Source of the DNA: Paracoccus contaminans
GTDB lineage: Bacteria > Pseudomonadota > Alphaproteobacteria > Rhodobacterales > Rhodobacteraceae
Direction: 5' to 3'
Assembly: GCF_002105555.1 (NCBI RefSeq)
Contig: NZ_CP020612.1
Location: 1,790,001-1,854,000 of the forward strand
Length of the DNA: 64,000 bases
The notes below the pieces were generated by a model, which saw nothing but the letters and a program-made list of their open reading frames with translations, had not been told where the DNA came from and did no database searches. Below are positions 26,555 through 35,941 of the stretch, one piece after another. The position numbers were made by a program, and so were the translations under genes. The stretch's first letter is position 1. Every line of letters starts with the position of its first letter.

Positions 26555-27838
26555 CTACATTCCCGCATAAAGCGGGAAGCGCGTGCAGAGGGCCTGCACC
26601 TCGTCCCGGACAGCCGCCTCGACTGCGGCATTGGCGTCCTCGCCATGCGCGGCCAGCCCGTCCACGACCTGAACGATCCAGCGGGCGATCTGGCGGAATT
26701 CGGCTTCCTTGAAGCCGCGCGTCGTGCCTGCCGGCGCGCCCAGGCGGATGCCCGAGGTCACGAAGGGCTTTTCGGGATCAAAGGGCACGCCGTTCTTGTT
26801 GCAGGTGATATGCGCGCGGCCCAGCGCCGCCTCGGCCGCCTTGCCGGTAACGCCCTTGGGCCGCAGATCGGCAAGGCACAGGTGGTTGTCTGTGCCGCCC
26901 GACACGATGTCGATGCCGCCCTTCATCAGCTCGTCCGCCATCGCGCGGGCATTGGTCACGACCTGCGCGGCATAATCCTTGAAGGACGGGTCCAGCGCCT
27001 CCTTGAACGCCACGGCCTTGGCGGCGATCACATGCATCAGCGGTCCGCCCTGCAGGCCGGGGAACACCGCCGAGTTGATCTTTTTCGCGATGTCGGCGTC
27101 ATTGGTCAGGATCATGCCGCCACGCGGGCCGCGCAGCGACTTGTGCGTCGTCGTGGTCACGACATGGGCATGGGGCACGGGCGAGGGATGCGCCCCCCCC
27201 GCGACGAGGCCCGCGATATGGGCCATGTCCACCATCAGCCAGGCCCCCACCTCGTCGGCGATGGCGCGGAAGGCGGCCCAGTCCCAGACGCGGCTATAGG
27301 CGGTGCCGCCTGCGACGATCAGCTTGGGCTTGTGCTCGCGGGCCTTGGCGCGGATGTCATCCATGTCCAGCCGCTGATCCTGCTGGCGCACGCCATAGCC
27401 GACCACGTTGAACCACTTGCCCGACATGTTCACCGGGCTGCCATGGGTCAGGTGCCCGCCCGAATTCAGATCCAGCCCCATGAAGGTGTCGCCGGGCTGC
27501 AGCAGCGCCAGGAACACCGCCTGGTTCATCTGGCTGCCGCTGTTGGGCTGGACATTGGCGAAGGCGGAGCCGAACAGCTCCTTGGCCCGCTCGATCGCCA
27601 GGGTTTCGGCGATGTCCACATACTGACAGCCGCCGTAATAGCGCTTGCCCGGATAGCCTTCGGCATATTTGTTCGTCAGGACCGAGCCCTGCGCCTCGAG
27701 CACGGCTTTCGAGACGATGTTCTCGGACGCGATCAGTTCGATCTCGTCGCGCTGGCGGCCCAGTTCCTTGCCGATGGCGTCGAAGATTTCCGGGTCGCGG
27801 TCGGAAAGGGCCTGGGTGAAGAAGGCGCTGTCGGTCAT
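26555..27838 (-). CDS. glyA: Serine hydroxymethyltransferase
   Basis: A 427-residue PLP enzyme converting serine and tetrahydrofolate to glycine and 5,10-methylenetetrahydrofolate. It has [19 protein letters not shown] near the start, [10 protein letters not shown], the PLP-binding Lys in [11 protein letters not shown] (K233) and [15 protein letters not shown]. Length and start match the family; GGAGGATCC precedes the ATG. No glycine or SAM riboswitch was recognised in the 128-base leader. It is divergent from nadK. Confidence 0.97.
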   Translation of the reverse strand: MTDSAFFTQALSDRDPEIFDAIGKELGRQRDEIELIASENIVSKAVLEAQGSVLTNKYAEGYPGKRYYGGCQYVDIAETLAIERAKELFGSAFANVQPNSGSQMNQAVFLALLQPGDTFMGLDLNSGGHLTHGSPVNMSGKWFNVVGYGVRQQDQRLDMDDIRAKAREHKPKLIVAGGTAYSRVWDWAAFRAIADEVGAWLMVDMAHIAGLVAGGAHPSPVPHAHVVTTTTHKSLRGPRGGMILTNDADIAKKINSAVFPGLQGGPLMHVIAAKAVAFKEALDPSFKDYAAQVVTNARAMADELMKGGIDIVSGGTDNHLCLADLRPKGVTGKAAEAALGRAHITCNKNGVPFDPEKPFVTSGIRLGAPAGTTRGFKEAEFRQIARWIVQVVDGLAAHGEDANAAVEAAVRDEVQALCTRFPLYAGM

Positions 27839-27966
27839 GGGATCCTCCGGGCGGTGTGGGCGATTGTTAGCGCCTTTGCCGGCGCTGTGCCAGAACGGCG
27901 TGCGGGAAACCGGCCCGACGCCGGCCGCGCCCTTGCCATTGCCCAGGACGGATGCAAGCTGGCGCC

Positions 27967-28719
27967 ATGACCGCCATCCATTTCGCCGCCAACGAGACCG
28001 AGATCGCCCTCTCTGCGCTGGGCCGGCTGATGCACCGCTATGGGCAGGCGCCCGTCGGGCGGGCCGATGTGGTGGTGGCGCTGGGGGGGGACGGGTTCCT
28101 GCTGTCGGTGCTGCGCCAGAATCTCGGCCGTCCGGTCTATGGCATGAACCGGGGCACCGTCGGCTTTCTGATGAATGATTATGACGAGAACGGCCTGCCC
28201 GAGCGGATCGCCGCGGCCGAGGAGACGGTCATCAACCCGCTGTCCATGGTGGCTGGGGCGCCGGACGGGGACGAATACCGCGCCCTGGCGATCAACGAGG
28301 TCAGCCTGCTGCGCGCCGGCCCCCAGGCCGCGCGGCTGCAACTGAGCGTCAATGGCCGCGTGCGGATGGAGGAGCTGACCTGCGACGGCGCGCTGATCGC
28401 CACCCCCGTCGGGTCGACCGCCTACAACTATTCCGCCGGCGGGCCGATCCTGCCGCTGGGCACCGACGTGCTGGCGCTGACCGCGATCGCGCCCTTCCGG
28501 CCGCGGCGCTGGCGCGGCGCCATCCTGCCCAAGTCGGGGGTGGTGCGCTTTGACATCCTTGACCCGCGCAAGCGCCCGGTGATGGCCGATGCCGATTCCC
28601 GGCAGGTCGATCGCGTGCTGTGGGTCGAGGTCAGGTCCGAGCCGCGCATCGCCCACCGCATCCTGTTCGACCCCGGCCACGGCATGGACGAGCGGCTGAT
28701 GCGCGAGCAGTTTGTATGA
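27967..28719 (+). CDS. nadK: NAD kinase
   Basis: A 250-residue ATP-NAD kinase making NADP. It shows the GGDG motif ([11 protein letters not shown]), [11 protein letters not shown], and the glycine/serine loop [16 protein letters not shown]. The start at ATG 27967 is preferred to an upstream ORF start 15 bases earlier. Shorter than the 290-residue E. coli enzyme but typical of alphaproteobacteria. A strong hairpin follows. Confidence 0.93.
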   Translation: MTAIHFAANETEIALSALGRLMHRYGQAPVGRADVVVALGGDGFLLSVLRQNLGRPVYGMNRGTVGFLMNDYDENGLPERIAAAEETVINPLSMVAGAPDGDEYRALAINEVSLLRAGPQAARLQLSVNGRVRMEELTCDGALIATPVGSTAYNYSAGGPILPLGTDVLALTAIAPFRPRRWRGAILPKSGVVRFDILDPRKRPVMADADSRQVDRVLWVEVRSEPRIAHRILFDPGHGMDERLMREQFV

Positions 28720-28729
28720 TCGCTGCCGC

Positions 28730-28750
28730 GTGGGGGCTGTCTGCCCCCAC
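28730..28750 (+). terminator. Hairpin after nadK
   Basis: GTGGGGGC and GCCCCCAC form a perfect eight-base stem with loop TGTCT, 10 bases after the nadK stop. A member of a short repeat family follows immediately (28751-28780). Confidence 0.6.
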
Positions 28751-28780
28751 ACCCCCGAGGATATTTGCCGACCGAAGATG
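28751..28780 (+). repeat. Gene-end repeat copy 1 (GGATATT...GAAGAT family)
   Basis: The core is GAGGATATTT followed by GCCGACCGAAGATG, preceded by a C-run and a hairpin. Related copies lie at 42611-42646 and 49033-49067, with the same core GGATATT, a short spacer and GAAGA(A)GAT. Confidence 0.5.
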
Positions 28781-28793
28781 ACCCGGCCCGCGG

Positions 28794-28826
28794 CCCCGGC
28801 GCCGGGCGTTGTGCCGGGCGCCGGGG
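28794..28826 (+). other. Strong hairpin in the prfC leader
   Basis: CCCCGGCGCC (28794-28803) pairs with GGCGCCGGGG (28817-28826), with a further inner GGC/GCC. It ends 17 bases before the prfC ATG, which has no clear Shine-Dalgarno, so it may affect translation or stop transcript read-through from nadK. Confidence 0.5.
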
Positions 28827-28843
28827 CGCGCTAAAGCCTGCCC

Positions 28844-30442
<1,599 letters not shown>

Positions 30443-30514
30443 AAATAGTGTTCTGGCGGCGCGGCTGCTGAACGATCGTTCCGCTGTAATCCATTATTTC
30501 GGAGTCGTTACGAA

Positions 30515-31090
30515 ATGGCCTTCCTGATGGGCGTGCTGATGGTCGTCGCCCTGCTCGTGATGCCGAGCAGAAAGCGCCGTCGCAAAGGCACCCGTCTTGC
30601 TGACCGGCGTAAGCCTGATATCAAAAAGCGTCCCGTTTCGCCGCGGCCGCAGCCTGCCTCTCATCGGCCACCTGGCGCGGCGATCATCGCTGGACCTGCC
30701 TTTGTCGTGGACGGAGACACGATCACGATACGCAAGAAATCCATCCGTCTTTTTGGTATTGATGCCCCTGAACTGAACCACCCCTATGGTCGCAATGCCA
30801 GGGGTGTCTTGATCGGCCTGTGCCAGCGACAGACGATCAGGGCTGAAATTCTTTGTAGCGACGATCACGGCCGTTTGGTGGCGCGTTGCACATTGCGCGA
30901 TGGACGCGATCTGTCTGCTGAGATGGTCAAGCAGGGACTTGCGCTGGATTGGAGCAAGTTTTCCGGCGGCTGTTATCGCCATCTTGAGACCGCCGATGCC
31001 CGCAAACATCTGTGGCTGGCCGATGCCCGACAAAAGGGGCGTATGCATGTCTGGGAAAGTTACGCTGCCCGCTCGGCTGATAAGCGATGA
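30515..31090 (+). CDS. Thermonuclease-like (SNase family) protein with N-terminal anchor
   Basis: A 191-residue protein: a hydrophobic segment at residues 2-16, a basic Lys/Arg/Pro linker at 17-55, then an SNase/TNase-like domain at about 58-185. Family motifs VVDGDTITI, IRLFGIDAPELNHPYG and GRLVARC supply Asp, Arg, Glu and Arg residues typical of the nuclease active site. Likely a membrane-tethered or exported Ca-dependent nuclease. The gene and its flanks are clearly lower in GC than the neighbours, suggesting recent transfer. No partner genes. Confidence 0.8.
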   Translation: MAFLMGVLMVVALLVMPSRKRRRKGTRLADRRKPDIKKRPVSPRPQPASHRPPGAAIIAGPAFVVDGDTITIRKKSIRLFGIDAPELNHPYGRNARGVLIGLCQRQTIRAEILCSDDHGRLVARCTLRDGRDLSAEMVKQGLALDWSKFSGGCYRHLETADARKHLWLADARQKGRMHVWESYAARSADKR

Positions 31091-31223
31091 CGCGGGGGTG
31101 CCCAGGGGCGCCTCCGCGTGAGATTGAAGGGCAGGCCCTTCGCTTGTCGTCGGAATACAAGGCTGATGGTCTGCTCAGGCACGAATGTAAGCCAAGCAGA
31201 TCCGCATTGTATCCGGCCGCTCA

Positions 31224-31649
31224 TTACCCCACCGTCAGATCCATCGTGATCTCGGCGTTCAGCAGCTTGCTGATCGGACAGCCGGCCTTTGCCGCCTCGG
31301 CCGCCTGGCGGATCGCGGCCTCATCGCCCTGGCCCGAGACCTGCGTGGTCAGGTGCACCCTGGTCACGGCGAAACCGTCGCCCTGCTTTTCCAACGTCAC
31401 GGCCGAGGTCGTCTCGATCCGCGCATCCTTGACGCCCGCCTTTTCCAGTTGCCCTGACAGCGCCATGCTGAAGCAGGCGGCATGGGCGGCGCCGATCAGT
31501 TCCTCGGGGTTGGTGCCCTGGCCATCCTCGAAGCGGGTGTTGAAGCCGTAGGGCTGGGACGACAGCGCGCCCGACTGTGTCGAAACCTCGCCCTTGCCGT
31601 CCTTGATGCCGCCCTGCCATTTGGCCGAGCCGGATTTGATGATCGCCAT
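31224..31649 (-). CDS. osmC: OsmC family peroxide-resistance protein
   Basis: A 141-residue OsmC-type thiol peroxidase. The two redox cysteines are visible in AAHAACFSMAL and AAKAGCPISKLLN, and the N-terminus carries the typical GSAKWQGGIKDGKGE. It reduces organic hydroperoxides. The ATG at 31649 has GAGAGG upstream and is preferred to a longer frame start. Monocistronic, next to dgt on the same strand. Confidence 0.92.
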   Translation of the reverse strand: MAIIKSGSAKWQGGIKDGKGEVSTQSGALSSQPYGFNTRFEDGQGTNPEELIGAAHAACFSMALSGQLEKAGVKDARIETTSAVTLEKQGDGFAVTRVHLTTQVSGQGDEAAIRQAAEAAKAGCPISKLLNAEITMDLTVG

Positions 31650-31750
31650 GATGCCTCTCTCGCTTGCAGATGCGGGGGGAACGCGGGGCGGGGGCGGGTG
31701 GTTCAACCCAAAGACGGCCCGCCCCTGCGGGCGTCACCGCGCCCTGGCCT

Positions 31751-32941
31751 TCAGCCGCGGGGCGCCATCGCGGCAGGGCGGCCCGTCAGGCGCTGGTATT
31801 CGGCGATGGCGAAGCGGTCGGTCATTCCCGCGACATAATCCAGCACCACCCGCGCCCGCTCGGCGCGGTTCGGCGCCGCCAGCGCCTCGGCCTGCCAGTC
31901 GGCCGGCATCAGCCGCGGATCGTCCAGCATCATCGGAAAGACCGCGTTCAGCATGGCGGTGACATGGGCGCGTTCCTCCATCACCGAAGGGGCCCGATAC
32001 ATCCGGGTGAAGAGGAAACCCTTGACCGCCTTGAGATTCTGGAACAGCGGCTTGGAAAACCGGATGATCGGCCCCTCCATGGCGCGGATCGCCGCCACGT
32101 CGGGCGGGCAGGCGGCGGCCAGCCGCCCCTGCGCCACCGCAATCACATCCTCGACCATGACGCCGAACACCCGCCGCAGCGCCTCGTGCCGGCGGCGCAT
32201 GGGATCAAGCGCGGGGTGCAGGCGGTCCACCTCGGCGAAGGCCGGGCCGATCAGCGGCAGGTCGGCCAGGTCGGCCTCGGTGAACAGGCCCGAGCGCAGG
32301 CCGTCATGCAGGTCGTGGTGGTTGTAGGCGATGTCGTCCGCCACGGCGGCGACCTGCGCCTCGGCGCTGGCATGGGTGTGCAGTTCCAGGTCCCAGGCGG
32401 CGTTCACCTCGGCCAGGGCATAGGGCAGGGGCGGGGCGATGGGGCCGTTGTGCTTGGCGATGCCTTCCAGGGTTTCCCAGGTCAGGTTCAGCCCGTCGAA
32501 ATCGGCATAGTGCCGTTCCAGACGGGTGACGATGCGCAGCGCCTGCGCATTGTGATCGAACCCGCCCCAGGGCGCCATCAGGGCTGCAAGCGCGTCCTCT
32601 CCGGTATGGCCGAAGGGGGGGTGGCCCAGATCATGGGCCAGCGCCACCGCCTCGGCCAGGTCCGTGTTCAGCCCCAGCGCCCCGGCGATGGTGCGCGCGA
32701 CCTGCGCCACCTCGATCGTGTGGGTCAGGCGGGTGCGGAAATAGTCGCCCCGATAGGCGTCCCCGTCCTGTTCGACAAAGACCTGCGTCTTGTGCTTGAG
32801 CCGCCGGAACGCCGAGGAATGGATGATCCTGTCCCGGTCGCGCTGCCAAGGGCTGCGAAAGGTCGACAGTTCCTCGCCGAAAAGCCGGCCCCGGCTGGCG
32901 GCGGGATGGCAAGCATAGGGGGCGAACACGGGCTGGGCCAT
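31751..32941 (-). CDS. dgt: Deoxyguanosinetriphosphate triphosphohydrolase-like protein
   Basis: A 396-residue HD-domain enzyme that hydrolyses dNTPs to nucleoside and triphosphate. The metal-binding pattern is present: RTRLTHTIEVAQVAR, then HDLGHPPFGHTGE, and further His/Asp residues in the HNAQALRI stretch. RDRDRIIHSSAFRRLKHKTQVF is diagnostic of the dNTPase N-terminus. AAGGAAG precedes the ATG at 32941; the longer upstream frame would overlap erpA. Divergent from erpA. Confidence 0.93.
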   Translation of the reverse strand: MAQPVFAPYACHPAASRGRLFGEELSTFRSPWQRDRDRIIHSSAFRRLKHKTQVFVEQDGDAYRGDYFRTRLTHTIEVAQVARTIAGALGLNTDLAEAVALAHDLGHPPFGHTGEDALAALMAPWGGFDHNAQALRIVTRLERHYADFDGLNLTWETLEGIAKHNGPIAPPLPYALAEVNAAWDLELHTHASAEAQVAAVADDIAYNHHDLHDGLRSGLFTEADLADLPLIGPAFAEVDRLHPALDPMRRRHEALRRVFGVMVEDVIAVAQGRLAAACPPDVAAIRAMEGPIIRFSKPLFQNLKAVKGFLFTRMYRAPSVMEERAHVTAMLNAVFPMMLDDPRLMPADWQAEALAAPNRAERARVVLDYVAGMTDRFAIAEYQRLTGRPAAMAPRG

Positions 32942-32950
32942 CGGGCTTCC

Positions 32951-32979
32951 TTGCGACAAGGCTGGAGCGACCCTATAAT
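32951..32979 (+). promoter_or_regulatory. Promoter of erpA
   Basis: TTGCGA (32951-32956), a 17-base spacer and a consensus TATAAT (32974-32979), giving a start site about 25 bases before the erpA ATG. Confidence 0.6.
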
Positions 32980-33010
32980 CAGGCGGTATTGCACGGAACG
33001 GGAACGCCCC

Positions 33011-33334
33011 ATGAACCTGCCCCCCAAGGTCACGCCCCGCGCCTTTGCGCGGCTGGCACAGATCAATGACGGCGCGCCGGGACCCGCGCTGCGCGTCGCG
33101 GTGGCGGGGGGGGGCTGTTCGGGATTTCAGTATGATATCCGCATGGACGACGCCGCCCCCGATGATCTGGTGCTTGAGGCGCAGGGCCAGCGGGTGCTGG
33201 TCGATCCGGTCTCGCTGCCCTTTCTGGCCGGGGCCGTCATCGACTGGTCGGACGAGCTGATCGGGGCGCGCTTCACCATCGACAACCCCAACGCGACCTC
33301 GTCCTGCGGCTGCGGCACCTCGTTCTCGATCTGA
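33011..33334 (+). CDS. erpA: Iron-sulfur cluster insertion protein (HesB/IscA/ErpA type)
   Basis: A 107-residue A-type carrier that hands Fe-S clusters to apo-proteins. Three conserved cysteines are present: GGGCSGFQY and the C-terminal SSCGCGTSFSI. The family positions ERPA-like NATSSCGCG confirm the call; ErpA and IscA cannot be separated with certainty. A strong promoter lies upstream. It is four bases from the CorC-type gene. Confidence 0.9.
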   Translation: MNLPPKVTPRAFARLAQINDGAPGPALRVAVAGGGCSGFQYDIRMDDAAPDDLVLEAQGQRVLVDPVSLPFLAGAVIDWSDELIGARFTIDNPNATSSCGCGTSFSI

Positions 33335-33338
33335 GCCG

Positions 33339-34649
33339 ATGATCCTTGAAATCCTGCTGATCGTGGTGCTGACCGTGTTCAACGGGCTGCTGTCCATGTC
33401 CGAACTGGCGGTCGTGTCGTCGCGGCCGGCGCGGCTTGGCAGCATGGTCGAAAAGGGCAACCGGGGCGCCGCCGTCGCCCTGGCCCTGATGGAGGAGCCG
33501 GGCAAGTTCCTGTCGGCCGTGCAGATCGGCATCACGCTGGTGGGGGTGCTGACCGGGGCCGTGTCGGGGGCGACGCTGGGCGCGCGGGCGGGCGCGGCGC
33601 TGGCCGCGGCGGGCGTGCCCTATTCGGTGGCGCAGACGCTGGGCGTCTTTCTGGTCGTGACCGCGATCACCGCCCTGTCGGTCATCGTGGGCGAGCTTGT
33701 GCCCAAGCAGATCGCCATGGCCAATCCCGAAGGCATCGCCGCACGCATGGCGCCGGCCATGCGGATGCTGGCACGGATCGGCACGCCCCTTGTCTGGGTG
33801 CTGGACAGCACGGCGCGCCTGGCGCTGCGGCTGATGGGCATTCGCGACGGTGCCGACCGCGCCATCACCGACGAGGAAGTCCGCATGACCATCGCCGAGG
33901 CCACGCAGGCCGGCGTGCTGATGGAAGGCGAGCGCGGCATGATCGCGGGGGTGATGCGCGTGGCCGACCGCACCGCCGCCGCCATGATGACCCCGCGCCG
34001 CGATGTCGAGATGATCGACGTGAACGATCCCCCGCAGGTTGTCGTCGCCAAGGCGCGCGAGGCGCGGTTTTCGCGCCTGCCCGTCACCGAAGGTTCCAGT
34101 GACGAGATCCTGGGCGTCGTGGCGCTGCGCGACCTGATCGGGGTCGAAACCCCCGACCTGCGCGCCATGATGCGCGAGGCGCCCACCGTGCTGGATGCCG
34201 CCGATGCCCTGTCGGTGATCGAGGTGATGCGCAACACCCCCTCGCGCATGGTGCTGGTCTATGACGAATACGGGCATTTCCAGGGCATCATCACGGCCAT
34301 GGACCTGCTTGAGGCCATCACCGGCGATTTCGTGGATGCCGAGGGCGAGGATCCCGACATCGTGCGGCGCAGCGACGGATCATGGCTGGTGTCGGGCGGC
34401 GAAAGCGCGGACGAATTCGCCGGCGAGACGGGCTTCCCGGTGCCCGAGGGCGATTTCAACACCGTGGCCGGCATGGTGTTGGCCATCATCAACCGCATCC
34501 CGCGCACCGGCGAGTGCTTTGATCACGAAGGCTGGAGGGTCGAGATCGTCGATATGGACGCCATGCGCATCGACAAGCTGATCGTCCAGCAGCCGCCGGC
34601 GGACCAGATGGACGGCAACGGATCTGGGCCAGCGCGGCGAGGGTTGTGA
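33339..34649 (+). CDS. Hemolysin C/CorC (CNNM)-type transporter with CBS domains
   Basis: A 436-residue membrane protein: an N-terminal CNNM/DUF21 transmembrane domain (about 1-180; EVRMTIAEATQAGVL follows), two CBS motifs (MMTPRRDVEMIDV; GHFQGIITAMDLLEAI) and a C-terminal CorC_HlyC domain (DGSWLVSGGESADEFA; EGWRVEIVDMDAMRIDK). Probable Mg2+ or Co2+ efflux, or a related role; the substrate is not shown. It follows erpA by four bases, so the two may be co-transcribed. Confidence 0.9.
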   Translation: MILEILLIVVLTVFNGLLSMSELAVVSSRPARLGSMVEKGNRGAAVALALMEEPGKFLSAVQIGITLVGVLTGAVSGATLGARAGAALAAAGVPYSVAQTLGVFLVVTAITALSVIVGELVPKQIAMANPEGIAARMAPAMRMLARIGTPLVWVLDSTARLALRLMGIRDGADRAITDEEVRMTIAEATQAGVLMEGERGMIAGVMRVADRTAAAMMTPRRDVEMIDVNDPPQVVVAKAREARFSRLPVTEGSSDEILGVVALRDLIGVETPDLRAMMREAPTVLDAADALSVIEVMRNTPSRMVLVYDEYGHFQGIITAMDLLEAITGDFVDAEGEDPDIVRRSDGSWLVSGGESADEFAGETGFPVPEGDFNTVAGMVLAIINRIPRTGECFDHEGWRVEIVDMDAMRIDKLIVQQPPADQMDGNGSGPARRGL

Positions 34650-34668
34650 CGGGCCGGAAAGCGCCGCC

Positions 34669-34764
34669 TTACGGGTTGCGCACCGCGATCAGTGTCACCA
34701 CCAGGCCCAGGGCCAGCACCGCGACTGGGTAGGACAGCGCATAGAGGATTTCTGGTCCGGTCAT
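34669..34764 (-). CDS. Small single-pass membrane protein, 31 residues
   Basis: MTGPEILYALSYPVAVLALG is followed by more hydrophobic residues and ends VRNP, so nearly the whole protein is one transmembrane helix. AGGA lies seven bases before the ATG and the reading begins eight bases after the stop of the next upstream small gene (34773-35006), supporting a two-gene unit. No family recognised. It is tail to tail with the CorC gene. Confidence 0.5.
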   Translation of the reverse strand: MTGPEILYALSYPVAVLALGLVVTLIAVRNP

Positions 34765-34772
34765 GGTCGTTC

Positions 34773-35006
34773 CTACTCGGACAGGCCGCGCAGCACATAT
34801 CTGCCCATGAAATGTAGGCAGGTGGCCAGCACGAGGCAAGTGCCCATGATCGCATAGAACCCGGCGCCGCCCTTCAGCGTCCCGTTTCCCAGCGCGATCA
34901 GCGGCGCCAGCCCGCCCACGGCGACGCAGGCCACGCCGATCCCGTTGAGGAATGTCGCGGTCAGCTTGATGCGTTCGTTGCGGGCGGATTTGGACAGGCG
35001 CTGCAT
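34773..35006 (-). CDS. Small two-pass membrane protein of unknown function
   Basis: About 77 residues with a basic N-terminus (QRLSKSARNERIKL), then two hydrophobic helices (TFLNGIGVACVAVGGLAPLI and GAGFYAIMGTCLVLATCL). Two ATG codons are possible (35012 and 35006); AAGG lies eight bases before the second, which is preferred. It is divergent from xthA and is followed by a second small membrane protein. Function unknown. Confidence 0.65.
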   Translation of the reverse strand: MQRLSKSARNERIKLTATFLNGIGVACVAVGGLAPLIALGNGTLKGGAGFYAIMGTCLVLATCLHFMGRYVLRGLSE

Positions 35007-35095
35007 GGACATTGCCTTAGGGCGCGCGCCCCCTGCCGCGCAAGCCGCGCAAGCCGCGCTTGCCGCCGCGCCGCGCCGCGCCTAGGGTCGCGGGC

Positions 35096-35884
35096 ATGAA
35101 GATCGCCAGTTTCAATGTCAACGGCATCAAGGCGCGGCTGCACCAGCTGACCGCCTGGCTGCCCGAGGCCCGGCCCGATATCGTCGTCCTGCAGGAAATC
35201 AAGTCGGTGGACGAGGCGTTCCCATCCGGGCCGATCGAGGATCTGGGCTGGCAGGTCCACACTCATGGGCAGAAAAGCTGGAACGGCATCGCCATCCTGT
35301 CGCGCCTGCCGGTCGAGGCGGTGCGCCGCCGCCTGCCGGGGGACGAGGCGGACGAACAGGCCCGCTATGTCGAGGCGGTGGTCATGGGCGATCACTGCGC
35401 CGTCACGGTTGCGGGGCTTTATCTGCCCAACGGCAACCCCGCGCCGGGGCCGAAATACGATTACAAGCTGGACTGGATGGAACGGCTGCGCCGGCGCGCG
35501 GCCGAGCTGCTGGCCAGCGAGGAGCCTGTCGTGATGCTGGGCGATTTCAACGTCATCCCCGAGCCGCGCGACGCCGCCCACCCCGAACGCTGGGCCGAGG
35601 ATGCGCTGTTCCTGCCCCCGACCCGCGCCGCCTTTCGCCGGATCGTCAACCAGGGCTGGACCGACGCGATCCGCATCGGCGATCCCCATGCCGGCCGCGG
35701 CCCGTTCACCTTCTGGGATTACCAGCGCCAGTCCTGGGAACGCGACAACGGCATCCGCATCGACCACATCCTGCTGTCGCCCCAGGCCGCCGACCGGATG
35801 CGCGGCGCGGGGATCGACCGCGACCAGCGCGCCGGCGACAAGCCCAGCGATCACGTTCCCGTCTGGGTCGAGCTGGCGGCCTGA
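35096..35884 (+). CDS. xthA: Exodeoxyribonuclease III (AP endonuclease)
   Basis: A 262-residue Mg-dependent nuclease of base-excision repair. The conserved blocks are intact: ASFNVNGIKARLHQL, VVLQEIKSVDE (metal Glu), AGLYLPNGNP, MLGDFNVIP, FTFWDYQRQSWERDNGIRIDH and KPSDHVPVW (catalytic His). The ATG at 35096 starts MKIASFN, the family start; an earlier ORF start is not needed. Divergent from the small membrane protein pair. Confidence 0.95.
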   Translation: MKIASFNVNGIKARLHQLTAWLPEARPDIVVLQEIKSVDEAFPSGPIEDLGWQVHTHGQKSWNGIAILSRLPVEAVRRRLPGDEADEQARYVEAVVMGDHCAVTVAGLYLPNGNPAPGPKYDYKLDWMERLRRRAAELLASEEPVVMLGDFNVIPEPRDAAHPERWAEDALFLPPTRAAFRRIVNQGWTDAIRIGDPHAGRGPFTFWDYQRQSWERDNGIRIDHILLSPQAADRMRGAGIDRDQRAGDKPSDHVPVWVELAA

Positions 35885-35941
35885 AGGAGTGCCGCCTCGG
35901 CTCTTGCGGGGCCGGCGCCACAGCGCATAGGCTTGCGCCCC

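Noticed and set aside
27839..27966. Glycine or SAM riboswitch before glyA
   Set aside because: Only 128 bases with no conserved cores recognised; the gap is shared with the divergent nadK.
26081..27970. Plus-strand 629-residue open frame
   Set aside because: Runs antisense through glyA and the repeat block; low complexity at its start and no ribosome site.
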